Below are positions 1-7,892 of a DNA stretch of 64,000 nt, in pieces. A model generated the notes under the pieces. It was not told the origin of the DNA. It searched no databases and saw nothing but the letters and a program-made list of their open reading frames with translations. The translations under genes and the position numbers were made by a program. The DNA is from Palsa-504 sp963800415. GTDB taxonomy: Bacteria; Actinomycetota; Actinomycetes; Streptosporangiales; Streptosporangiaceae. The DNA lies in assembly GCA_963800415.1 (NCBI GenBank), contig CAWDBS010000069.1, forward strand, positions 37,535 to 101,534, in the 5' to 3' direction. Positions within the stretch are counted from its first letter, which is position 1; every line of letters begins with the position of its first letter.

Positions 1-459
1 GAGCTGGGGATCCCGGCGTTCGGCCACGGACATGCGAAGCCGAGTGCCGTCACTATGCAGGCCCGCTCCGACGGCACCGTGTTCATGACCAAGCCGGGGG
101 CCGGGGTCGCCGTGATAGCCGATCCGGCGGACTCCTTCCGGATGACGGCCCACATTCAGTTTCCGCGGCCCGCGTCGCCGCTCGGCGCTCCGTGGAGCAA
201 GGCGGTGCTGTCGCCAGCAGGTGATATCTGCTATGTCCTCGGCTCGGCGGCCACCGGCGGCCTCTGCGCTTACGATGTGGGATCCGGCAAGCTGGTCGGC
301 TCCTATAGTGAGGGCCGCCACTATGCCGGGCTTTACCAGCTGCCCAGCGGGACCCTGCTCGCGGTGGGGCCCGAAAACCCGCGGCTCGTGTTTTTCTCTT
401 CTGGCCTCAGGCCACTTGGAACGGCGGACACGAACCTTTACGTGTCGGCTGTTTTTTAG
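1..459 (+). CDS. C-terminal part of a secreted beta-propeller-like protein (partial)
   Basis: The reading frame is open from base 1, so the gene begins upstream of the window. About 152 residues are visible. They contain short repeated strand-turn units of the type seen in YncE/YVTN-like propellers: a segment ending SPAGDICYVLG, then AYDVGSGKLVG, then QLPSGTLLAVG. No catalytic motif is visible. It is followed 46 bp later by a DUF1906 gene and then by a MauE-like gene. MauE proteins often neighbour propeller-type amine dehydrogenase subunits, so a redox-linked secreted role is conceivable, but that is inference. The family call rests on repeat texture only. Confidence 0.6.
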   Translation, partial: ELGIPAFGHGHAKPSAVTMQARSDGTVFMTKPGAGVAVIADPADSFRMTAHIQFPRPASPLGAPWSKAVLSPAGDICYVLGSAATGGLCAYDVGSGKLVGSYSEGRHYAGLYQLPSGTLLAVGPENPRLVFFSSGLRPLGTADTNLYVSAVF

Positions 460-505
460 TACAGCAGCAGACAGGAACCCGGCTCCTGGCGGAGGAACGA
501 CAGTT

Positions 506-1228
506 ATGAACGGATATGACACGGCAGCCCCGATACACAACACCTATGCATCGGCGCATCGTGAATTCGGTGTGAACCCGAGCTTCTGGATTCGCTACTT
601 CACTCCGTCGCCGGCTGCTGACTTGTTCAATAACGACGCCTTGGCGGAAAGCCGGGGCGCCTGGGACAGCGGAGGCCCTTACGTCGGCTGCATCTCCGCG
701 CCCAGACAGTCCCGGCTGAGCGGATCCGCTGCGGAAGGCCACGCTGATGCGCAGGTCTTCGCGGCAGCGATGCTCACCGCCTACCATGCGGTCGGCCCGC
801 TCCGGCTGCCATCCAACGGCCGGCTCTACTGCTGGCTCGACCAAGAGTATTCGACGTCGCTAAGCTCAAATTACTGGAATGCGTGGGCGAATTACATAGC
901 GGAGTATGATTTTGCCGGCCTGGGCATCTATCCACTGTACCCGTGCCTTTACTGCACTCCGTATTCGCCCTATCCAAATTGCTCGACCATCGCCAAAGCG
1001 CGCGGCGTCAATGCGCCCAGCGCCATATGGTCGAGCGAGCCTGAGCCGTGCGGAGGCCCGCCTGGGCCATCTCGCTGGCACCCGCAGAGGTGCGCGACGG
1101 TACCCACCCGGCTCTGGCAATACGGCGAGCAGGGCGCGTGCAACTACTCGTCCAATGTCGACCTCGATCTGGGCGCCCCGGGATTTACGACAGCCTACTA
1201 TTGTTTCCACGTCCACTCGAGGCCTTAG
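506..1228 (+). CDS. DUF1906 (glycoside hydrolase-like) protein
   Basis: 240 residues. The start is the ATG preceded by GGAGG ten bases upstream; a longer reading frame extends back to base 221 but overlaps the previous gene. The pattern fits DUF1906 (Rv2525c-like, GH25-like TIM barrel): an early FWIRYF, a central WLDQEY strand with acidic residues, and a late ATVPTRLWQYGEQ followed by NVDLDLG near the C terminus. Such domains are thought to act on cell-wall glycans, though activity is unproven for most members. No signal peptide is evident at this start. It lies between a propeller gene and a MauE-like gene on the same strand. The unusually many Cys and Tyr residues suggest an exported, disulphide-bearing protein. 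Confidence 0.6.
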   Translation: MNGYDTAAPIHNTYASAHREFGVNPSFWIRYFTPSPAADLFNNDALAESRGAWDSGGPYVGCISAPRQSRLSGSAAEGHADAQVFAAAMLTAYHAVGPLRLPSNGRLYCWLDQEYSTSLSSNYWNAWANYIAEYDFAGLGIYPLYPCLYCTPYSPYPNCSTIAKARGVNAPSAIWSSEPEPCGGPPGPSRWHPQRCATVPTRLWQYGEQGACNYSSNVDLDLGAPGFTTAYYCFHVHSRP

Positions 1229-1239
1229 CAGGCAGCTGG

Positions 1240-2241
1240 GTGATCGATATTAATGAGGTCATGGAGTCGGTCATTTCGGGGTGTGCCGTCAGTTGCGGTG
1301 CGTTTCTCGTCATAGCCGGGGCGAGCAAGCTGTACCGCGGCATACGGGCCCTCGATGATATGACCGCCATCAGGCGGGCGCTGCGGATGCCGCGGCGCCA
1401 GTGGAGACTCACTGGGCTGGCAGCCGGCGGCATGGAGTGCGCGACGGGCGTGCTCGTGTGCAGCGGAGCGTACCCGGTGCTCGGCGGTGCTGGCATGGCC
1501 GCCCTCGGAGCCGTGTTCAGCATTCTGCTCGCATACGTGCTCGTCAAGCAGATTCCTGGTGGCTGCGGCTGTATCAGATGGCGCACCGCACCCGAAACGG
1601 CGGCCGAGGCGGTGACCTGGCGGGCTTTGGCCCGCAGCGGAATGCTGCTGGGCGCAGGCATCGCGTACATGATTGTCTCGGCAGATGCAGCGAATCCGCC
1701 TCGCTGGGACTGGTTCGGTGGCGGGGTTGCAGCCAGCGGAACCGTCCTGGTGCTGCTGAGCGTGCACATGCCGGTACGCACTCCGGTCTGCCGCAGGCCG
1801 CTATGGCGCCAGACGCGCGCCACGCTGCGCGTGCTGGCCAGCCATGAGATGTTCGCGGCGATGGCGGCCTCGGCCGGACCTTTCGAGCCCGTAGCCCGGC
1901 ATCGCCGGGCCGGATGCACCGACGAATTCTGGTTTACGGCAGTGACTGGTCAGGACCGCCAGGCAGTAGTATTCCAGGTCCATCGAGCGGTACCCGGCGC
2001 CCGGCTCGCCGTACATACGTCACTGCGGGACACCCGGACACTAGGAACGAACCGGCCGGCCCGGGCCATTACGGTAGCCGATGTCCTGACTGAAATGTCC
2101 CGCGAAACTGGGGGCAGCGATCATCTGCTATCACGGAAACGCCCAGCGCTGACGGCTGCAGGATCGGCGCCCACCACGTCAGCGACGGGCACTGGCTGCT
2201 CCGCTGCTGATTGCGGCGCGCCGTCATCTCAGGCCCGGTAA
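1240..2241 (+). CDS. MauE/DoxX-like integral membrane protein
   Basis: About 333 residues from the GTG at 1240 (another possible start is the ATG at 1261). The first 180 residues contain four to five hydrophobic segments. They include FLVIAGASKLYR near the N terminus and the paired cysteines GGCGC after the fourth segment, the pattern of MauE-type proteins that are linked to disulphide formation and maturation of amine dehydrogenases. The last 130 residues are hydrophilic and unrecognised. It follows the DUF1906 gene by 11 bp and precedes a DUF4232 lipoprotein by 26 bp, so all four genes may be one transcript. The substrate is not predictable. Confidence 0.65.
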   Translation: MIDINEVMESVISGCAVSCGAFLVIAGASKLYRGIRALDDMTAIRRALRMPRRQWRLTGLAAGGMECATGVLVCSGAYPVLGGAGMAALGAVFSILLAYVLVKQIPGGCGCIRWRTAPETAAEAVTWRALARSGMLLGAGIAYMIVSADAANPPRWDWFGGGVAASGTVLVLLSVHMPVRTPVCRRPLWRQTRATLRVLASHEMFAAMAASAGPFEPVARHRRAGCTDEFWFTAVTGQDRQAVVFQVHRAVPGARLAVHTSLRDTRTLGTNRPARAITVADVLTEMSRETGGSDHLLSRKRPALTAAGSAPTTSATGTGCSAADCGAPSSQAR

Positions 2242-2267
2242 GCCCCGGGGCAACGGAGGGAGACGCG

Positions 2268-2969
2268 ATGAGGTTTCAGGTGGTGAGTGATCCGAGGGCG
2301 CGATCGGCGGCCTGTCATGGGTTCACCCGAGCCGCGGCTCGGGGCCGCACGGCCACTGTCAGCGCTCTGGCGGTAGCGGCATGCGGGCTGGTCATGACCG
2401 CGTGCGGCGCCCAGAACTCGCCGGGGGCGGCCTCGTCTGCATCGTCGTCCGCAGCTACGACACTGTCGCCGGGTTCGCCGTCAGCTGCCAGCATCGACGC
2501 CTGTGTCACCTCTCAGCTGACAATCAGCATCATCAACACCGGTGCTCTGGCGGGCCAGGCCGGCGGCTATCTCAAATTGACCAACGACAGCCACACCATG
2601 TGCCGCATGAGCGGCTGGCCTGCTGTGATCGGGCTGACGGCCACGGGAAGCGCCACGCGCCTGCGGCGCCTGCAATCGACCATGTTCGGCGCCTGGCACT
2701 ACACTCCCCCGCCGCCCGTGGTAACACTGCGGCCAGGAGATTCCGCCTACGCGGTTGTCGCGGCCGTCGACCATCCAGCCGGAGGCAACACTCGTTGCCC
2801 CGCACCATACGTGCGCCTGCGAGTGAGCCCGCCGGGCGGTTCGGGAAACGTGACCATCTCGGCCTGGCTGCCCGGCGCGAGCTCTTACCTACCGGCCTGT
2901 ACATCAGCCGACGGCTCGCCGACGGCTGGAACGTCGGCGATAACACCGCTTTCCAGCATTCCGCATTAG
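2268..2969 (+). CDS. DUF4232 lipoprotein
   Basis: 233 residues from the ATG at 2268, which has a GGAGG ribosome site about 8 bases upstream. A hydrophobic segment (ATVSALAVAACGLVMTAC) ends in a lipobox-like Cys near residue 46. A Ser/Ala/Thr-rich linker and a DUF4232 domain follow, with the usual features: a two-Cys pattern, GYLKLTNDSHTMC, CRMSGWPAV, a VTLRPGDSAYAVV strand and C-terminal cysteines likely to pair. DUF4232 proteins are common exported actinobacterial lipoproteins of unknown function. It is the last gene of the leading plus-strand group and converges on the LpqF-like gene. Confidence 0.8.
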   Translation: MRFQVVSDPRARSAACHGFTRAAARGRTATVSALAVAACGLVMTACGAQNSPGAASSASSSAATTLSPGSPSAASIDACVTSQLTISIINTGALAGQAGGYLKLTNDSHTMCRMSGWPAVIGLTATGSATRLRRLQSTMFGAWHYTPPPPVVTLRPGDSAYAVVAAVDHPAGGNTRCPAPYVRLRVSPPGGSGNVTISAWLPGASSYLPACTSADGSPTAGTSAITPLSSIPH

Positions 2970-3006
2970 GCACCGGCCGGACGGGGTACAGCCCAGACCC
3001 CGGATA

Positions 3007-4431
3007 TCAGCGGCGCGCCGCCAGCGTGAACGCCGCCCTGATCGCCGCAAGCACGGCCGGGGTAGCTGTGGCCTCGTTGATAGGTTGCGACGGATTCTCG
3101 GCGAGCACGGTGACGACGTAGCTCTTCCCTGTCCGGGTGGTGGCCAGGTAGGCCAGGGTCAGGACCCCTGGCTCGGATCCTCCCTTGAACCAGGTTGCCT
3201 TCCACTGGGTCGGGTCGAGCTGCAGGCCGTCGTCGTTGAGCGAAAGCACCTGGCCGACCGGAGACATGCCCGGTCGGTGGGCGAGGGCGGCGAGGGAGGT
3301 GTAGGCACGGCAGATATCGCTGGCCGAGGCGAAATATTCGAGGCTGTTAATGTCGCGTGGCGTGGTCCAGGCTCCCGCCGCCGCCACGGCGGGAAGGGGC
3401 GCCCGGTCGACGGTGCTGGCGAGCAGCGCCCGGCGGCTAGGTTCGTTCGCGGCGATGTAACGCTTCGCGAGCGCCGGCCATTGGTCGAGCTTGAGGATGA
3501 ATATCTCACGGGTTGTCAGGAATGGCCGGTCCAGAGCTGGGCTGGCCATCCCGGTGGCGGTGAGCGCCGCCTCGACCGCGGACCGGCTCAGGAGGTTGAT
3601 CAGCATGTCGGCGGCCGTGTTGTCGCTGATGGATATCATTTTGGCCGCCGTGTCCAGTACCGAGATCTGGGTGCCTTCCGGCTCATTCTGGAGCTCACCA
3701 GGTGGGAGGCCCTTGAGCTGCGCGGTGACGCTTAGCGGCTGGTTCCAGCGGACGTTGCCCGAGGCCACGGCATTACTCAGTGCATCGAGCACGTAGAGCT
3801 TGAAGGCCGCGCCGAGCGGCGCCGCCGTGGTGGGGTCGATGCTGTGCACCGGCTGACACGAGCCGCTGCTGACGTCGGCGACAAGCAGGCGGACCTGGGG
3901 GGCGACCGAGCGGAGGGCGGCATCGACCCCGGCCCAGGTGGCCGACGTCGGCCCGGTGGTGGCCGGGCTGATTCTCAGCCCGCTGATCAGCCCCCGGCGG
4001 TCGACGGTGAGCCAAACCTGAGCCTGCTGGACTGCACCGCCGGTGGAGACACTAGCGACAAGCGTACTCAGTTCGCTGACCTGGATCGAGAGCAGCTTGA
4101 CGCTGACCACTTCTTCCAGCGCCTGGTTGAGCAGGGCCGGGCTGACCTGGGCGAGGAAGGCTGCGTCGAAGTGGCCGCGTACCTGCGCGTCGGACAAGGG
4201 CAGCACGGCCAGCGCCTCGATGAGCCACCGGAGCTGGGCCCCGGCAGGCGTACCGGGCGGGACGACCTTCGCCGGACCCGTCGAGGCGGCGGCGGCCGAC
4301 CTCACGGGCGCCGGCGCCCCCGGCGAGCTGCAGGCGGCGGTCATGAGCACCACCACGACAATCAGCGCCACCAGGAACGGCCACGGTGAACGGCCCGGCC
4401 TGCTACTCCTCCTGCCACAGAGCCCCGGCAT
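3007..4431 (-). CDS. Cpe/LpqF-family lipoprotein with beta-lactamase fold, nucleophile Ser replaced
   Basis: 474 residues. The start ATG at 4431 has AGGAGG six bases upstream. A hydrophobic segment ends at MTAAC (Cys34), so it is probably a lipoprotein. Residues about 60-190 form the N-terminal helical/cystatin-like domain of this family, and 190-474 the serine beta-lactamase-like domain. The SDN loop is intact (Ser269-Asp270-Asn271), and a KGG triad stands where KTG is expected. The SxxK motif, however, reads Ala208-Ala-Phe-Lys211: codon 3808-3810 is GCG, where the family has Ser. The enzyme is therefore predicted to lack acyl-ester chemistry and may act by binding only. It converges with the DUF4232 gene. 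Confidence 0.8.
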   Translation of the reverse strand: MPGLCGRRSSRPGRSPWPFLVALIVVVVLMTAACSSPGAPAPVRSAAAASTGPAKVVPPGTPAGAQLRWLIEALAVLPLSDAQVRGHFDAAFLAQVSPALLNQALEEVVSVKLLSIQVSELSTLVASVSTGGAVQQAQVWLTVDRRGLISGLRISPATTGPTSATWAGVDAALRSVAPQVRLLVADVSSGSCQPVHSIDPTTAAPLGAAFKLYVLDALSNAVASGNVRWNQPLSVTAQLKGLPPGELQNEPEGTQISVLDTAAKMISISDNTAADMLINLLSRSAVEAALTATGMASPALDRPFLTTREIFILKLDQWPALAKRYIAANEPSRRALLASTVDRAPLPAVAAAGAWTTPRDINSLEYFASASDICRAYTSLAALAHRPGMSPVGQVLSLNDDGLQLDPTQWKATWFKGGSEPGVLTLAYLATTRTGKSYVVTVLAENPSQPINEATATPAVLAAIRAAFTLAARR

Positions 4432-4806
4432 CCATTTCCTCCTGCGCCAGCAACTACCCTCTCCAGCGTCAGCGGACCACAGCCACTGGTTCCAGCCCAG
4501 CCGACCAGGCCGATCCGGGTAGGCGGCCCCATCCGGTAGACAGGCCGGCCATGCGCTCCTTACCGGTAACGAGCCGGCGGCGCGCTACAAACCTGCCACC
4601 CTGCGAGATCGAAGTCGGCGTCGACCGCATGGCTCTACGGTCAGGCACATAAGAATGATCCGATCCCCAGGGCTAGATGACAATGCCCGGTCACCGGCAA
4701 GATCACCCGCAGCTGAGCGCCCGCAACGGCGACAGCGGCCACCTTCACGCCCGCGTGCTCCGGGCGCCAGCCGAGCTTCCCTATCTCAGCAAGTAACTGG
4801 ACCGTC
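4432..4806. other. intergenic stretch, no gene seen
   Basis: These 375 bases lie between the start of the LpqF-like gene and the stop of the DUF1269 gene. Apart from the AGGAGG of the former at its left edge, no reading frame with coding character, hairpin or recognisable site was seen. Confidence 0.5.
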
Positions 4807-5337
4807 TCACCCCTGTGCGGACTTCGCGTCGGCTTCGATGCTGGCGGTGTCGGCCTTCAATTGCCTGGCTTCGACCTTCCGCGCCTTCTTCATCGACCGC
4901 TCGATCTTCGCCCCCATGTCGGACACCCCAACCACGACCAAGCCCGCCTGCCCGGCGTCGAGATGCTCGCCAAGCTCCTTCAGGTCGTGGCGGCTCATCC
5001 CAGCAGCCGCGTGGCCGGCTACCGCGCCAAGGACCGCACCGCCAGCCGTAGTGGCCGCGAGCAGCCCTCCGCCGATGGCAGCAAACGGGAACAAGACCAC
5101 GACCAGGCCGGTGGCCAGTCCCACCCCGGCACCGAGCACGCCACCTACCCGAGTGGGTGTCTCGTGTTTCTTGGTGATCTTGACTTTGCCGTCAGCCCGA
5201 CGCTCGATCACCGCAGCGTCATAAGAGTCGATCAAGCCCGCCTCGGTGTGCAGCTCCTTGACAAGCTCGTAGTCGGCGTCGGCGTAGGCGACCGTGTCAT
5301 AGACCCCGACATAGGCAATGAACGTGTCGACTGCCAT
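4807..5337 (-). CDS. DUF1269 family membrane-associated protein
   Basis: 176 residues, with GGGAGGA seven bases before the ATG. The N-terminal half carries the DUF1269 pattern (FIAYVGVYDT, LVKELHTEAG, DAAVIERRADGKVKI, KKHETPTRVGG). A glycine-rich hydrophobic zipper follows (about residues 67-110), able to span or associate with a membrane. The C terminus is an Ala/Lys/Glu-rich helix. DUF1269 proteins are widespread in actinobacteria and often sit with stress or membrane genes; the biochemical role is unknown. It is a single-gene unit transcribed away from the hypothetical gene at 5580. Confidence 0.85.
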   Translation of the reverse strand: MAVDTFIAYVGVYDTVAYADADYELVKELHTEAGLIDSYDAAVIERRADGKVKITKKHETPTRVGGVLGAGVGLATGLVVVLFPFAAIGGGLLAATTAGGAVLGAVAGHAAAGMSRHDLKELGEHLDAGQAGLVVVGVSDMGAKIERSMKKARKVEARQLKADTASIEADAKSAQG

Positions 5338-5579
5338 CGCGATCCTCCCTGGATTCCCTCATGCGACCGCTGGTAACGACGACGATACGGCCCACATGCT
5401 TCACCCTGGACCACCCATAGCGGGTGATGTCATGCCGCGACCCCGAGCCCACACAGCTGTGCCCGGCGGCCGCACTCTGGTCACTGCTTCATCTTTAACC
5501 GCTGGGTGGATGTTGCCCATGCAGGTCTTAACGGTGGCTTGTTCAGCGATCTTTCAGGAACGAGCGCTACTTTCCTGGC

Positions 5580-5954
5580 ATGGACGAGTTCCGGGCCCGC
5601 CGGGTGGTCGATGCCCTTCGTGACCGTGGCGTCAACGCGCATCTGCTCCGTGGCGGAATCGGCCAGTTCGGCGTCCGTGTGTCGCTGCCCGGCGGCCGCG
5701 AAGCCGAGTGGGACACCGACGGCACGGCCTGCCTCGAAGCCCAGGTCATGCGCGACGGCATGCTCGTCGGTTACGTGCCCCAGATCGAAGGCTCCGAGGA
5801 CTTCGACGAGCCCCGGATCGTTGACGCCATCGCCAGCACCGACTATGACCAGCCGGTGGCCCGCCAGCGCACCACCGCGTCCTCACCCGGCCCCGCCCTT
5901 GCCCGCGAAGGCGGCGTCTTCCGCCGTTTCCTCGACGGCTTCCGCTACCGGTAA
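5580..5954 (+). CDS. hypothetical protein, 124 aa
   Basis: The frame has typical codon bias and an ATG start, but no strong ribosome site. The protein is soluble and acidic, with an N-terminal helix (DEFRARRVVDALRDRGV) followed by a short beta region (FGVRVSLPGGREAEWDTDGT) and a low-complexity tail ending in FRRFLDGFRYR. The layout resembles small actinobacterial proteins of unknown function. I do not recognise the family. It is divergent from the DUF1269 gene and convergent with the MFS gene, so it is probably monocistronic. Confidence 0.6.
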   Translation: MDEFRARRVVDALRDRGVNAHLLRGGIGQFGVRVSLPGGREAEWDTDGTACLEAQVMRDGMLVGYVPQIEGSEDFDEPRIVDAIASTDYDQPVARQRTTASSPGPALAREGGVFRRFLDGFRYR

Positions 5955-6092
5955 CCAGGCCCCTGCCCGGCGAGCGCGGCGCCGATGAGATCTGGCCGCG
6001 ACGGGAAATGCCATCCGGCTGAAGTCGGCGCGCACGTCACCGGGTTGGCAGCTGGGGCGATGTGGTGCCGCTGAGGCCGGGGTCACAGCCGG

Positions 6093-7637
6093 TCAGCCGG
6101 AATCGGTGCCGGTTCCGACGGCGGTGCCGTCCATGGCCGGCCCCGACAGGGCCCGCATGTTGCCCTTTGGGAGCACCAGTCCGGCGGTTATCGCAGCCAC
6201 GACGAAGATCAGTGAGGAGCACACGAACGCTGTGGTGTAGCTATGGAGCGCTGCCGCCTGCAGGTTCGCCGGCGTTATCGCCCGGCCTGCCAGGTACGCG
6301 GTGGTGGCGCCGGCGGCGAGCGTATTGAGAAGGGCCGTGCCGATGGAGCCGCCGACCTGCTGGGAGGTGTTGAGGGTGGCCGACCCCACCCCGGCGTCAC
6401 TGGGCTTGAGCCCCAGGGTGCCGGTGCTGAATGACGGGGCGAGACTCAGGCCGAATCCGAGGCCTAGCAGCAGGAGGTAGGGCAGCACGTGGCTCACGTA
6501 GGAGCTGTGGAGCCCGACTCGATGCAGGAGATACAACGCGGCGGCGTTCAGGAGCAGCCCGGTCGGCACGATCACCTTCGGACCGAATCGGGGCAAGAGC
6601 ACCCGGTTGGACACCTGCGCCATCCCCGCGAGCGCGGCGATCATGGGGAGAAAGGCGAAGCCGGTCTTGACTGGGCTGAACTTGAGTATCTCTTGCAGGT
6701 AATAGGTGAGGAACAGGAAGACCCCGAACAGCCCCATGCTGGCGAACAGCATGGCCAGCATCGAACCGCCTCTAGTCCTGTTGTGTATGACCCGAGGCGG
6801 CAGCAGCGGGTGCCGCACCCGGGGCTCGAGCAAGGCGAAGGTGGCCAGCAGGATCACCCCGAAGACCAGGAAACCAATGGTAAAGGGGTTGCTCCAGGCG
6901 GTGGTCTCGGCGTGAGAGAAACCGTAGACCAGGCAGAACAGGCCGCTGGTGACCAGGACAAGCCCGGGAATGTCCAACGGATCGCGGTCGGCGGCCTTGT
7001 CGTTCTTCAGCCAGAGCAGGGCGCCGGTTGTGGCAACAGCGGCGAAGACCAGGTTGACGTAGAGGGTCCAGCGCCATGACGCGTAAGAAGTGAGGATCCC
7101 GCCAAGGAGCAACCCCAGGGCCCCGCCGGCTCCGGCGATGCCGCCGTAAATGGCGAACGCTTTGCCGCGTTCACGGAAGTCGGTGAAGGTGGTGGTGAGC
7201 AGGGCCAGGACCGACGGGGCGAGCAGTGCGCCGAAGGCGCCCTGCACGGTCCTGGCGGTAACGAGCATGGGGAAGTTCACCGAGGCTCCGCCGATGGCCG
7301 AGGCCCCGGCGAACCCGGCCAGCCCGATGATCAGTGTCCGCTTACGCCCGAAGAGGTCGCCGATCCGGCCGCCGAGCAGGAGAAGGCTGCCGAAGGCGAG
7401 CGAGTAGGCGGTCACGACCCACTGACGGTCGGCGTTGGAGAAGCCGAGCGCGTGCTGGGCGGTAGGCAGCGCGATGTTCACAACAGTGTTGTCCAGGATG
7501 ACCATCAGCTGGGCGACGCCCAGCACGGCCAGAATCCACCACCGCATAGCGTGGTTCGCCGCATGGTCGGTTGTCTGCGCCACGTCCAGCGGCGAGGCGC
7601 CCGGTGGGCTCGCCGACTCCTCCTTTGACTGGGACAA
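6093..7637 (-). CDS. DHA2-family MFS multidrug exporter (EmrB/QacA type)
   Basis: About 514 residues with 14 predicted membrane segments. Family signatures are the first-helix LDNTVVNIALPT, the loop 2-3 motif GGRIGDLFGRKR, and the antiporter-type helix 5 with repeated Gly (GGIAGAGGALGLLLGG). These transporters exchange drugs or other amphiphiles for protons in the inner membrane. The TTG at 7637 is preceded by GGAGAGG at good spacing and is preferred; an in-frame ATG at 7676 has no ribosome site. No regulator gene is adjacent, and the CrtI-like gene is divergent. The substrate cannot be inferred from sequence. Confidence 0.85.
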   Translation of the reverse strand: MSQSKEESASPPGASPLDVAQTTDHAANHAMRWWILAVLGVAQLMVILDNTVVNIALPTAQHALGFSNADRQWVVTAYSLAFGSLLLLGGRIGDLFGRKRTLIIGLAGFAGASAIGGASVNFPMLVTARTVQGAFGALLAPSVLALLTTTFTDFRERGKAFAIYGGIAGAGGALGLLLGGILTSYASWRWTLYVNLVFAAVATTGALLWLKNDKAADRDPLDIPGLVLVTSGLFCLVYGFSHAETTAWSNPFTIGFLVFGVILLATFALLEPRVRHPLLPPRVIHNRTRGGSMLAMLFASMGLFGVFLFLTYYLQEILKFSPVKTGFAFLPMIAALAGMAQVSNRVLLPRFGPKVIVPTGLLLNAAALYLLHRVGLHSSYVSHVLPYLLLLGLGFGLSLAPSFSTGTLGLKPSDAGVGSATLNTSQQVGGSIGTALLNTLAAGATTAYLAGRAITPANLQAAALHSYTTAFVCSSLIFVVAAITAGLVLPKGNMRALSGPAMDGTAVGTGTDSG

Positions 7638-7892
7638 GGTGACCTCTCCGCTCGTTCGGGCTCGGTGCTTACGCATGACGTAACAGTCGCCGGCTGGAAA
7701 ACGGTGCCGGTTGAGCATTCCCGATCAGGTCTGGCCGATCCCGGAGGTCTCTGCTGAGGAAGCCAGCCCGATGACTAGGGAGGCGGGGCTGTGCCGTGCC
7801 CTGAGCACCGCGATGGCCAGCCGACTGGCACCTGGGCGCTTCGCCGACACCTCGACTTGCGCGGCGAACCTTATTCCTGGGACGTTTGCGCA

